Positions 35,112 through 43,387 are shown, counted from the stretch's first letter. The stretch: DNA of 64,000 bases from Mucilaginibacter_A sp964251965 (GCA_964251965.1 CAXULQ010000003.1:62001-126000); one strand, 5' to 3'. The notes: generated by a model from the letters alone, not told the origin. Numbers and translations: made by a program.

Positions 35112-36263
35112 CTAAATTTTGGCTTTAGTCGATACAATCACCACACACATTCCCATTAAAGCAATCAGTGTAAAAGAAGCGCGTAAGGTAAAAGCGCCAG
35201 CTACAAAACCAATTACAGGCGGGCCGATCAAAAATCCAACGAAACCAATAGTTGATACGGCTGCAATGGCTACGCCGGGAACCATCGTTCCGGACTTGCC
35301 CGCCGCACTGTAAACCAAAGGGACAACGGAAGAAACGCCTGCGCCAACCAGCATAAAGCCGCAAATTGCAGGAATTAAATACGGAAAAAATACAGCAACG
35401 AGCAAACCGCTTGCGGTTAAAGTGCCGCTTAATTGCAAGGTTCTTTTCAATCCAAACCTTCCGGAAAACCAGTCTGCTACAAAACGGCCGCCGGCCATGG
35501 TACTCATAAAAGCAGTGTATCCTGCTGCCATCCAGGCATTTTCTGCGTGGACTACTTTTTTAAAGTAAATTACACTCCAATCAAACATGGCACCTTCGCA
35601 AATCATGGAGCAAAAAGCAATAGCGCCTAATTTCATTAAAGAAGGGTCGGGCATTACAAAAACAGGGCCGCTTTGCACGGTTCCGGTATCGTCCTGCAAA
35701 TACCTTGCGGCAACGGCAACGCCAATGACTACAAACAGTAAAATCAGCCCGAAATGCACAGAAGGATCAATGCCTTGGCCAATCATCAGCGTACCGATAG
35801 CGGCACCGGCAAATCCGGCCAAACTCCATAAACCATGAAAAGAAGCCATAATGGGTTTGCTGTACAATTTTTCGGTGGCAACTGCTTGTGTGTTTACAGA
35901 AATATTGACGGCATTACTGGTAAAACCAAAGCAAAAAAGGACCATGATTAGCTGTAAAGTGCTTTGCGCAAGTCCCAGTCCGGCCAAGGCGACCGCATAT
36001 AAAGGCAAGGCAATTAAAAGTAGTTTGCGGCTGCCGATGCGCGTAATAATCCAGCCCGAAAACGGAAGGGAAAGCATTAAACCAACGGGCAGCGTAAACA
36101 AAATACCGCCAAGCGCGGCATCTGATAGACCTAATTTTTGCTGGATACCGGCAATACGCGACGCCCAACTGGCAAAAGTGATGCCGGCCAAAAAAAACAT
36201 AACACCTACTGTTGCACGTATTACTTTTTTTGAAATTTGGGCAGAAGCGGGGGCAATAATCAC
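35112..36263 (-). CDS. Major facilitator superfamily transporter
   Basis: A 12-helix transporter of about 383 aa resembling the YbjJ-like branch (GITFASWASRIAGIQQKLGLSD near the N-terminus). Start chosen at GTG 36263. A longer reading from TTG 36284 is possible, but a good -7 box (TACCTTTG, minus strand, 36271-36278) would then lie inside the gene. An ATG at 36200 would cut into helix 1. Ligand unknown. It is the first gene of a possible D-amino-acid run, separated from the permease by 89 bases holding two dispersed-motif copies (35041-35052, 35072-35083). Confidence 0.85.
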   Translation of the reverse strand: MIIAPASAQISKKVIRATVGVMFFLAGITFASWASRIAGIQQKLGLSDAALGGILFTLPVGLMLSLPFSGWIITRIGSRKLLLIALPLYAVALAGLGLAQSTLQLIMVLFCFGFTSNAVNISVNTQAVATEKLYSKPIMASFHGLWSLAGFAGAAIGTLMIGQGIDPSVHFGLILLFVVIGVAVAARYLQDDTGTVQSGPVFVMPDPSLMKLGAIAFCSMICEGAMFDWSVIYFKKVVHAENAWMAAGYTAFMSTMAGGRFVADWFSGRFGLKRTLQLSGTLTASGLLVAVFFPYLIPAICGFMLVGAGVSSVVPLVYSAAGKSGTMVPGVAIAAVSTIGFVGFLIGPPVIGFVAGAFTLRASFTLIALMGMCVVIVSTKAKI

Positions 36264-36324
36264 GATAGCGCAAAGGTATCCCAAATTTTTATAGGGTAAA
36301 AGAAGTATTGCAGGAAAAGTATTG

Positions 36325-36440
36325 GGAAGTTAGGAAGACGAAAAGTTTGAAAACAGAAAAAGCCGGAAAGGCCGGGAAAATTAAAACGTTGCTGCTCTAA
36401 ATTTCCCAACCTTTCCGACTTTCTTATCTTCCTGACTTTC
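36325..36440. repeat. Imperfect inverted repeat rich in GGAAAG/CTTTCC
   Basis: Left arm 36325-36382 (GGAAGTTAGGAAGACG, then GCCGGAAAGGCCGGGAAAA) pairs imperfectly with right arm 36399-36440 (TTTCCCAACCTTTCCGACT, then CTTATCTTCCTGACTTTC). It separates two minus-strand genes ending and starting nearby and can fold as a long hairpin. It may terminate the DUF6345-type gene's operon. Of dispersed intergenic repeat type. Confidence 0.65.
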
Positions 36441-36450
36441 TTAAATCAAA

Positions 36451-38046
36451 CTAAGCAAAAATCGGCACAATTACCTGTACCATTTTTTTAAGGTTGTTTT
36501 CAAAAGTCAGTTCGTATTCGCGTTTGGCAACTATTGCACCGTGCAATCCAGAAACATCGTAACCAATTTCATCGCTGATTAATTTTGCATTTTCTGTTTT
36601 ATATTGAGCCAATTTATGCTGAAACTGTTTTTCTGCATCCTGAGCTTGCACTTCTAACGAATGGCCGTTTCGAGTTGGGTCGATGGCCATTTGTTTAGGT
36701 TTATCGCTGAGGTTAACAACTTTTTTAATTGAATGGTGGAAGCTCGTGATCGTTCCATCGTTATCAATGGTAACCCTAACAACGCCGTTATCGTTATTTA
36801 CAACAGGAATACCGTTAATCACCTGCCTAAATTCTACCGTTGTATCGGTTACAAATTCTTTGTCCAGTTCGCCTTTTCCTTTGGTGCTGCCACCGCAGGT
36901 TTTTGCCAATCTGATGGCGTGAAACTGTAGGTCTGCATCTTTACCAATTTGTTCGCCAATGTATTGCTCTGCCACTTGCCTTGCTTTATTTTGATCGAGC
37001 TGCCTGCGGTTTTCAAAGTTAACATCAGCCAGTTTGGCATTAAAATGACCTTGCTGGTTAATGGTGATTTTCTTTTCCCCTTCATCTATAAAATAAGTGC
37101 CTTCTTTGGATATGCCTAAAGTTTCGCTTGCTTTGCTGGAGAAGCCTAACTTACCGGCCATTTTACCAATTTTGGCATGGTCAATTTCAAAAGGTGCAAG
37201 TTCGGCAACCAGCATTTCTTTAGGTAAAGCTTTGTTAGCGGCTGCTACAGAACTTGCCACTAACCACCTCCACTGGTACCAGTTACGGGCAACCGTTCCC
37301 CATTGAAACAATTTTTCATTCATTACAATGTTGAGCGCTTCGGCCTGGGTGGCACCAGAAGCCACCACTGTTGGGGTTTGGTTATGGGAGATGTCCCAGC
37401 TTCCGTACAGCCAGGAAGTTGAAAAGGATTGGCCGGATTTGTAGTGGTTCCAGAAGTTTGCGCCGTAATTAGGGTTATCATAACTGGTGGTTTCAAAGCC
37501 GAACAACATTCTAAAGCCCGGGTTGCTGTCATCGTTCCACCAGGTAGTGATCGGTGTTATACCGCCGAAAACACGGCAGGAAAAGCAGGTTGACCAGAAC
37601 ATGTAACGCAAACGCTGGTTGCCCATTAGCATATTATGATCGGAAGAAATCCAGGTTTCGTTGCTCCATTTTCCACCGGATGGCGCCTGGAATACACCGG
37701 CAGCAGTCATGGAACCGTGGCCGGAATGGTAGAAAACATCCACCGCATCAATACCATAGTAATTTTGCCAATGGTCGTTTGGTTCTTCGTAAAGCCAGGT
37801 TTGTACGGCCCCGTCTTTCATGTAAAAGTTGGCCGTATACCAGTTGTACAGGTAATTGTAAAAGCCCTGTGCATCGGCATGGGTATAATGCAAATCACTG
37901 TTATGGTTGCCTAAAGAACCAGAGAAATCCTGGATACTGCAAAGACCTAAAAGGTTGTTTGGCGCGGCAGCCTGAGGAATAGCTGCATCTGTTGAATTTT
38001 TTTCGAAAGGCGAAGGAATTGCCTTTTCTTCTAAAACATTTTTCAT
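36451..38046 (-). CDS. Caspase-like (DUF6345-type) protein with C-terminal inhibitory-propeptide-like domain
   Basis: A 531-aa protein without signal peptide. Residues 30-260 look like a clan CD (caspase/gingipain) fold: AVDVFYHSGHGS (His110) and YMFWSTCFSC (Cys154 or 157), a His-Cys pair after hydrophobic strands. I recall such proteins as DUF6345. Residues about 330-480 resemble an FTP/PepSY propeptide (EFRQVINGIPVVNNDNGVVR), a fold that usually inhibits proteases, here placed at the C-terminal side. Third gene after a papain-like protease and a chagasin-like inhibitor, suggesting regulated proteolysis. Catalysis is inferred from the dyad only. Confidence 0.75.
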   Translation of the reverse strand: MKNVLEEKAIPSPFEKNSTDAAIPQAAAPNNLLGLCSIQDFSGSLGNHNSDLHYTHADAQGFYNYLYNWYTANFYMKDGAVQTWLYEEPNDHWQNYYGIDAVDVFYHSGHGSMTAAGVFQAPSGGKWSNETWISSDHNMLMGNQRLRYMFWSTCFSCRVFGGITPITTWWNDDSNPGFRMLFGFETTSYDNPNYGANFWNHYKSGQSFSTSWLYGSWDISHNQTPTVVASGATQAEALNIVMNEKLFQWGTVARNWYQWRWLVASSVAAANKALPKEMLVAELAPFEIDHAKIGKMAGKLGFSSKASETLGISKEGTYFIDEGEKKITINQQGHFNAKLADVNFENRRQLDQNKARQVAEQYIGEQIGKDADLQFHAIRLAKTCGGSTKGKGELDKEFVTDTTVEFRQVINGIPVVNNDNGVVRVTIDNDGTITSFHHSIKKVVNLSDKPKQMAIDPTRNGHSLEVQAQDAEKQFQHKLAQYKTENAKLISDEIGYDVSGLHGAIVAKREYELTFENNLKKMVQVIVPIFA

Positions 38047-38079
38047 AAAATTTTTGATTTAAAATTGATTTATATAGGA

Positions 38080-38132
38080 TAAAAGAAGTATCGCAAGTGC
38101 TATCGCGATTTTATTGGCATAAAAGAAGCATC
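38080..38132 (+). repeat. Two direct copies of TAAAAGAAGYATC
   Basis: Copies at 38080-38092 and 38120-38132 lie 40 bases apart between the chagasin-like and DUF6345-type genes. The second overlaps the stop codon (TGA, minus strand) of the inhibitor gene by two bases. Part of the dispersed motif family. Confidence 0.85.
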
Positions 38133-38424
38133 AGGTAACGATAACTGTAAAAATGTTAATGGACAAAGCAGTATTGTTTTGCTCCCAGCTTCGTTTTTGG
38201 GAGAAAACTATTTTTGCGGTTCCAGGCTGCAATGCGCGGATCAAAAATTTCTCTGCTAAGCTCTCACCGCCCTTTAAGCCTGTATCGGTTAAGGTTGACC
38301 GATCTTCCGAAACCGTAACAATTTCTTTTCGGTCAACCTCAAAATTCCACACGTATCCTGCCATGGCCAGGCTTGGCAGGCTGATTGTGCTGCTTTTACC
38401 AGTATCAATGTGGATAGTTTCCAT
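38131..38424 (-). CDS. Chagasin-type (I42) cysteine-protease inhibitor
   Basis: A 97-aa beta-barrel inhibitor of papain-like proteases. Three wedge loops can be matched: AGYVW at 22-26 (family NPTTGY-W loop), GLKGGE at 49-54 (family GxGG loop) and RSW at 78-80 (family RPW loop). No signal peptide, unlike many relatives. It lies 14 bases after the papain-like gene and is presumably its inhibitor, which would let the cell make the protease safely in the cytoplasm. Loops are somewhat degenerate, so the call is strong but not absolute. Confidence 0.82.
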   Translation of the reverse strand: METIHIDTGKSSTISLPSLAMAGYVWNFEVDRKEIVTVSEDRSTLTDTGLKGGESLAEKFLIRALQPGTAKIVFSQKRSWEQNNTALSINIFTVIVT

Positions 38425-38438
38425 TATTTAAAAATAGG

Positions 38439-39203
38439 TTATATCAGGCGTATGGTCCAAAAATCGTTGCACAATTTGCTGGTGATGTAAGCGTCTGGCA
38501 TGTAAAAATAGCCTTTGATGCCCCAGTTAGCGCTCCACGAATTGCGGATGATGAATGCGTTTTTGCTATCATCATAACCAACGGCCACCACGGCATGTCC
38601 GCCTATTGTTTTTTCGCCTTGTTTTGGCATCGGCATAATACCGGTTTGGGCTACTTGTTGTGTCATAAAACTTTGGTAAACCGTAAAGCCAAACACAAAT
38701 GGAAAGCCTTCGGCTAAACAACCTTTTAACTGGTCGAGCGTGTTGATCAATTTTTGGTAACTTTTGATCTCGGATTTAATAGCCTCTTGATAACAATTTG
38801 CCGGTGGTTTTTGGGTGAATTTAGTAATATCGTAAGGCCAGTCTTTTTCCGGGCAAACGCCTTGGTTGTTCATCGTTTTGATACCATCGCGGATATAAGC
38901 GCCACTGTCGGAATTTACGGTGTTGATTAAAACACGTTCATTGTAATAAATGAACAAACGCGAAGGCATAAAATCCGGTTTATGTTCCTTCTTCAGGTCA
39001 AACTCATAAGCACCTGCCAAAGCGTTTGCGGTGCAACTGCCAAGTGCGCCTTGGTCGTAAACCGGCGGACATGCGTTGCGCAAATCTACCACGGCTGGTA
39101 ATTGTTGCATTACTGCCCTTGGTGCAGCATACAAAACGTCGCGTTGATCGGGCAGGTCTGGCAGCCAGCCCATTTTGTAGTTCGGAGTTTGTTGATTTTT
39201 CAT
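38439..39203 (-). CDS. Papain-like (C1A) cysteine protease without signal peptide
   Basis: A 254-aa cysteine protease. Oxyanion Gln51 and nucleophile Cys57 are in YDQGALGSCTANAL, the His in IGGHAVVAVGYDD (His203), the Asn in RNSWSANWG (Asn221). The whole catalytic set is present, so it should be active. The N-terminal GWLPDLPDQRD is a common bacterial C1 opening. No export signal and no long propeptide are seen, so activity must be held by other means; the chagasin-like gene 14 bases downstream is the obvious one. Confidence 0.93.
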   Translation of the reverse strand: MKNQQTPNYKMGWLPDLPDQRDVLYAAPRAVMQQLPAVVDLRNACPPVYDQGALGSCTANALAGAYEFDLKKEHKPDFMPSRLFIYYNERVLINTVNSDSGAYIRDGIKTMNNQGVCPEKDWPYDITKFTQKPPANCYQEAIKSEIKSYQKLINTLDQLKGCLAEGFPFVFGFTVYQSFMTQQVAQTGIMPMPKQGEKTIGGHAVVAVGYDDSKNAFIIRNSWSANWGIKGYFYMPDAYITSKLCNDFWTIRLI

Positions 39204-39316
39204 CAGTTTTTAGTTTTAAAATTTAATTTGATTTTGTTTAAATAATAAGACTAAGGTACAGGCACTTAAAAGCGCAATCAACGTAGGTGGCACGGATTCT
39301 ATTGCATGTTTTTACG

Positions 39317-39363
39317 CAAAGGTATGGCGTATTAATACACGTAGTGGCACGTAGAAATACGTG
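39317..39363 (-). promoter_or_regulatory. Promoter and operator-like CACGTA array of the protease operon
   Basis: Minus-strand -7 box TACCTTTG (39317-39324) fits TAnnTTTG, giving a leader of about 110 bases before the protease gene. Where a -33 box is expected lie three CACGTA half-sites: two direct (39338-39343, 39348-39353, 10-base step) and one inverted (39358-39363), the last two forming a perfect palindrome with a GAAA loop. This is a good operator for a repressor or activator not present nearby. Confidence 0.55.
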
Positions 39364-39460
39364 GCGAAAGGAAGAGGTAATAGGATTTAAAGATTAAGCT
39401 TTTAAAGCCATATTTTTATCGATAAAAGAAGCATAGAAACAGCAGTAAGCGTTATGGCAC

Positions 39461-41113
39461 TTACTGCACAGTTGCATCAAAAGCACTGTTTAATATTTTG
39501 CCGTTGCGTTTCATTTGCACCCAAATACGGTATTTTCCAAGTGTTGGAAAGGCGTACGGAAAGGTAACCATTGCATCCATTTGGTTGTGTTTATCTTGAG
39601 GCATGTCCATTGCAGGCATTGCGGCCATCAAATATCTGTTGCGTTCTGCTTCGTCCATGTTCCTGATTTTGGTGATTTCCCTATCAATACTATCTCTAAA
39701 ACGAGTAGCATCGGGCGTTACCGGCACTTTTTCGTTTCCTTTCATCCGGCCTTCCAAAATTTCCTGCGAAGCCATCGAAAAAGTACCAACCGGGTGCAGG
39801 TGCATGTAAACAGAGCCATCGTATTTTAAAACCACAGCATGCCCCATCATGCCCATATAAGGTTCTAATTTTACGGCTGCGCCCAAAGGATCATGAATGG
39901 CAAAAGTAAGCGGATAAACTTTACCAGCTTCAAAAGGAATATTGGCTGCGTGTTCCCAAACAGCAGAAGTTCCATCGGCTAATTGAGTACTTTGACCAGG
40001 TGTGCCGCAAACCAAAACAGTTTTTCCGGGGAAATTATTAACAGTTTGATTACTGCTGTTGGAGATAACATAAGTATCATCAGGATCAGGAAATACAGAT
40101 GAATAAAGTTTTGCCGATACTGTTTTTACCAGTGTTTTTTTAGGAATATCGATGGTATCGGCAATAGTTTCGGTAAAACCGCTCCACCGTACCACATCTG
40201 CAAAAATTAAATACCTGCCTTCGGGAAGGTTTGGCAACAACGCAAAAAAGTTCAGACTGTCTTTTCGGAAAGGATGCAAATGCGCAAAAACATCCAATGT
40301 ATTTTCCCGCACCAAAAACAAGTGCATCAGTTTGCCATGATCCGGAACGATAAAACTCATGGATTCTTTAGCCGCTTTCAGCGAATTAGAATCAACCTGA
40401 AAACGTAAAATTTGCTGCTGGTCGTAATTAAGAATATAGGATTTTGCCTGTAAAGGCCGATATAAATTTTTTTGATAATTATTGCTCCAACTGCTCCACC
40501 AGGTTGAACCGCCGTAAAGCATCAAGCCTAAAACCAGTAAGGCGAGTACCATACCTGTGATCCTTTTTCTTCGGATGTTTGCCGCGTTAACAATGCCTGG
40601 CCTCAGCAAGCCGTCGCTTACACTCGCCCCGATAATTGTTGCCATTAACACCACTAATAGTAAACCTAAACCGGCCAAAATCCAACCTAATGATTTTGGC
40701 ATATTTCGTTGTGCGGTAGAAACCGCCATAACCGGAATAACGGCTGTCCCTTTTCCTAAAGTGCCGTTTACCGTAATTTTCATGCTGGCTGTGCCGGTCC
40801 ACATCAGCCAAACCGATGCCTGATATTGTCCTGCGGTTCCTTTTACGGGTAAAGCGTCATCTGCTTTAGGCGAACCTTTATCGCCGGTGTACCAATAAAC
40901 CGGTTGTACCGATACTGTTTTTACCTGCTGATTTTCAATATAAACAGAAACGTTTGCCGTACCGGGAATAACGTCTGGCGGATTGATGTTCACCATGATA
41001 TTGTACGGCCCGGCTTTCCCTTGGTAAACCACACCAGGACTGCCAACGTGCGCAAAAGTGTTTGTGCTGATTGCAAGCAGCAGCAAAAGGAATAGTATTT
41101 TTATGAGTTTCAT
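39461..41113 (-). CDS. Membrane-anchored periplasmic protein with HLHP motifs
   Basis: A 550-aa protein. Start set at ATG 41113 (MKLIKILFLLLLLAIS), which overlaps the upstream gene's stop by 4 bases; ten more residues are possible but unlikely. After a signal peptide comes a beta domain (to about 125), a membrane helix (about 144-166), another (about 187-205), then a large periplasmic part. This part carries FAHLHPFRK, YMHLHPVGT, MMGHAVVL and the Met/His-rich MAAMPAMDMPQDKHNQM. It resembles YtkA-like and copper-handling proteins. Metal binding is inference. Translationally coupled to the membrane protein before it. Confidence 0.75.
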   Translation of the reverse strand: MKLIKILFLLLLLAISTNTFAHVGSPGVVYQGKAGPYNIMVNINPPDVIPGTANVSVYIENQQVKTVSVQPVYWYTGDKGSPKADDALPVKGTAGQYQASVWLMWTGTASMKITVNGTLGKGTAVIPVMAVSTAQRNMPKSLGWILAGLGLLLVVLMATIIGASVSDGLLRPGIVNAANIRRKRITGMVLALLVLGLMLYGGSTWWSSWSNNYQKNLYRPLQAKSYILNYDQQQILRFQVDSNSLKAAKESMSFIVPDHGKLMHLFLVRENTLDVFAHLHPFRKDSLNFFALLPNLPEGRYLIFADVVRWSGFTETIADTIDIPKKTLVKTVSAKLYSSVFPDPDDTYVISNSSNQTVNNFPGKTVLVCGTPGQSTQLADGTSAVWEHAANIPFEAGKVYPLTFAIHDPLGAAVKLEPYMGMMGHAVVLKYDGSVYMHLHPVGTFSMASQEILEGRMKGNEKVPVTPDATRFRDSIDREITKIRNMDEAERNRYLMAAMPAMDMPQDKHNQMDAMVTFPYAFPTLGKYRIWVQMKRNGKILNSAFDATVQ

Positions 41114-42306
41114 CTTTGCACTTTTTTCATCCAGCCGCCCCATTTATAACCGATCGAGCCGGAAACAAAAGCAATTACAAGGGCAATCAGCAATCCTTTT
41201 ATTAAAACGAAACCTGTTTGCACCCTTTCCGGCCGAAAAGCATAACGATACGGGTAACTTGGATCACTGCCAAAATACCAGGAAGAACCACCGAAAAAAT
41301 GACCTCGCGCGAGCGGCGAGGTTAAAAGAAAAGTTCCGAAATACCATTGCACAACAAAAAATACCGCTAAAAATGACAAGGCTGCCCATGCTGTTTTTAC
41401 CCATGTTTTTTTATTGTTTAGTTTAAAAAATACCCAGTCGATAGCCATTGCCGGAAAAATGATCAGCAACGGAAAATTAAAAGCCTGATAATGGTCAATG
41501 TGGTTTAACACGGGTCCAAGCCGGGGCGAAGCATGGAATAAAGGCAATATCCACAGCATCAGTAAAAAGAAAAGCGTGTAAAAAGCGGATGCGGCCGTTG
41601 CAGCCCATTTCATTTTAGAGGCACGGGCAATCGTAATTAACAAAAGCGGAAAAACGAGGCAGCTTACCTGATAGAACAAAGTGCTGTGCATGTGGCTTTT
41701 GCCAAAATATTCTGAAAGGATGGTATAAAAATCGCCCAGCAATAGCCCGGAAGAAACGGCAAAAAGCAGGTTATGTATTTTAACTGAACTGTTTGCCGTG
41801 AGATGGTTTAAACTGGCCAGCACTGCTACCAGTGTTCCAAACTCGATCATGGTGATACCAAGCGCTAACAAAGTATGCGGCGGCGATAAAATGGTAACAT
41901 CCAAGCCGTAGGTATTATGCCACCAATCATCAAAAGGAGCAGAGGTAAGCATGGCAATGGCTCCCCAAATACAAAACAAAGCACCCAACGATCCGTAGAA
42001 AATCCCCCAAAATTTAACTGCTTTTGATTTTTCTTCGGCAGAACTAAAAAAAGACGTTTTTAAAACCTGATAGCCTGAAAACAAGCCCGAAATGACCGCA
42101 CCTAAATAAATAACCAGGTGCGGCGGCGCAAAAAGTCCGTCGCGGCCGATGCTGGTATGCCAGGAAATATCCCAAATGATACCAACGGCAAAACAAAGCG
42201 AAGAAAAAACACAGGCATAAACATAAGGCTGAACGGCGGAAGGCGTACTTGCTGATACCGTTTTTTCTGCGGGGTAATCAGCCGGAAGATAAAGATTGGT
42301 TTCCAT
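41110..42306 (-). CDS. Polytopic membrane protein with conserved PPH motifs
   Basis: A 398-aa inner-membrane protein with about 9-10 helices. Histidine-bearing motifs sit at helix ends: WDISWHTSIGRDGLFAPPH near residue 50, WWHNTYGLDVTILSPPHTL near 131 and FGKSHMHS near 205. Such repeated His sites suggest metal or haem handling, but I do not recognise the family. It is first in a two-gene operon, with a 4-base ATGA overlap to the HLHP protein, so they probably form one system. Confidence 0.75.
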   Translation of the reverse strand: METNLYLPADYPAEKTVSASTPSAVQPYVYACVFSSLCFAVGIIWDISWHTSIGRDGLFAPPHLVIYLGAVISGLFSGYQVLKTSFFSSAEEKSKAVKFWGIFYGSLGALFCIWGAIAMLTSAPFDDWWHNTYGLDVTILSPPHTLLALGITMIEFGTLVAVLASLNHLTANSSVKIHNLLFAVSSGLLLGDFYTILSEYFGKSHMHSTLFYQVSCLVFPLLLITIARASKMKWAATAASAFYTLFFLLMLWILPLFHASPRLGPVLNHIDHYQAFNFPLLIIFPAMAIDWVFFKLNNKKTWVKTAWAALSFLAVFFVVQWYFGTFLLTSPLARGHFFGGSSWYFGSDPSYPYRYAFRPERVQTGFVLIKGLLIALVIAFVSGSIGYKWGGWMKKVQR

Positions 42307-42389
42307 TTGCTGCTGTTATTGGTTAGTTAAAGCTATTTATTTTGGAGGATATTTTTTGGTAAAATTTTATTTTTTTTGATTTTGATTTT

Positions 42390-42477
42390 TGTCATCTCAA
42401 CCGTAGGGAGAGATTTTCTTCAAAGGCGTTTAGTTTTTATGATTGAAAGAAGATTTCGCCCTGCGGTTGAAATGACA
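42390..42477. repeat. Inverted repeat of the TGTCATyTCAACCG type
   Basis: Left arm TGTCATCTCAACCGTAGGGA (42390-42409, continuing AGATTTTCTT) is mirrored by the right arm ending at 42477 (GAAGATTTCGCCCTGCGG, then TTGAAATGACA). About 31 bases per arm with scattered mismatches. This sequence type is a widespread intergenic repeat in Bacteroidota, and it lies between two divergent genes. Confidence 0.75.
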
Positions 42478-42518
42478 GCTAAACCGCACAAAATTCATTT
42501 TATATCGTTAAACGCAGT

Positions 42519-43304
42519 ATGGAATTTTTCTCCCCAAAAGGCTCAATCGTTCGGAAAATATGGAGTAATGCCGATACAGCGCTGTTTATTTTCGCAGGTG
42601 CATCAGCAGAATTTGCCTTGAATAAAGCGGTTGACTGGCTGTATTTTACCGGCCGTTTGCCTGCTGATCCTTTGGCCAGATTATTTTCAACCGTAACTTA
42701 TGCCCAGCAAATTGTTTTTTCCGAATTGAACCAAGCCAATAAAGCGATCGACCAAATCACGGCCATTCATCAGGCGGTAGAAGTAAACCGTGGAAGCCAA
42801 ATCCCGGATTGGGCTTACCGCGATGTGCTGTTTTTACTGGTAGATTATTCGGTCCGCGCTTTTGAATTGTTGTACCGCAAGCTTTCCTCCGCAGAAAAAG
42901 AAGAAATTTATAATACTTTTTACCGGATGGGCTTACAGATGAATTTGAAAGAGTTGCCTGCAAATTATCAGGATTGGCTGCCCATCCGCGAAGCACACCT
43001 GCAGCAAAACCTGGAAAAAAGCCGCTTCACCATAGATCTTTATAAACAATACAAAAAGCATTTAGGCTTTGCAAGATTTATCCTGCTGAAAGAAGTACAG
43101 GCGCAATTAGTGCCGCCGCATGTTAGGCAATTGTTAGGGTTGAGAAAAGTTTCTTTGCTAATGCTGATCGTGCCGCTTTACAAATTGAGCCGGTTGTTTA
43201 AGGCTGACCGGTTAGTAAAAGCTCTGATCTTGCCGCCTGATTATCAGCCTCAAATTAAAGCGTTGGACATCGACCCAGATACCATTAATAATTTAACAAG
43301 GTAA
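42519..43304 (+). CDS. MpaB/Lcp-like oxygenase family protein (DUF2236)
   Basis: A 261-aa protein of the oxygenase-MpaB group, relatives of which bind haem and cleave carbon-carbon double bonds or act on lipids and rubber. The start MEFFSPKGSIVRKIWSNADTALFIFAGASAEFALN, here cited for its Asp/Phe/Ala-Gly landmarks, matches the family N-terminus. The segment FYRMGLQMNLKELP near 130 and a basic C-terminal helix also fit. The ATG sits inside a degenerate dispersed motif (42509-42520), and the stop TAA is the first three bases of another copy (43302-43314). Substrate unknown. Confidence 0.8.
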   Translation: MEFFSPKGSIVRKIWSNADTALFIFAGASAEFALNKAVDWLYFTGRLPADPLARLFSTVTYAQQIVFSELNQANKAIDQITAIHQAVEVNRGSQIPDWAYRDVLFLLVDYSVRAFELLYRKLSSAEKEEIYNTFYRMGLQMNLKELPANYQDWLPIREAHLQQNLEKSRFTIDLYKQYKKHLGFARFILLKEVQAQLVPPHVRQLLGLRKVSLLMLIVPLYKLSRLFKADRLVKALILPPDYQPQIKALDIDPDTINNLTR

Positions 43305-43339
43305 AAGAAGCATCCTGTTTCGGGCAGCCATAACTGGCT

Positions 43340-43368
43340 TTTGGCGTTGCCGGTAATCTTTATCTTTG
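43340..43368 (+). promoter_or_regulatory. Promoter of the pruA gene
   Basis: TTTG (43340-43343), 17 bases, then TATCTTTG (43361-43368) fit the Bacteroidota -33/-7 consensus. Transcription would start about 10-15 bases before the ATG at 43388, a short leader. Confidence 0.55.
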
Positions 43369-43387
43369 CACTTCAACACAAACAAAT

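Noticed and set aside
42376..42621. 81-codon frame over the start of the MpaB-like gene
   Set aside because: It runs through the inverted repeat at 42390-42477 and overlaps the well-supported gene in another frame.
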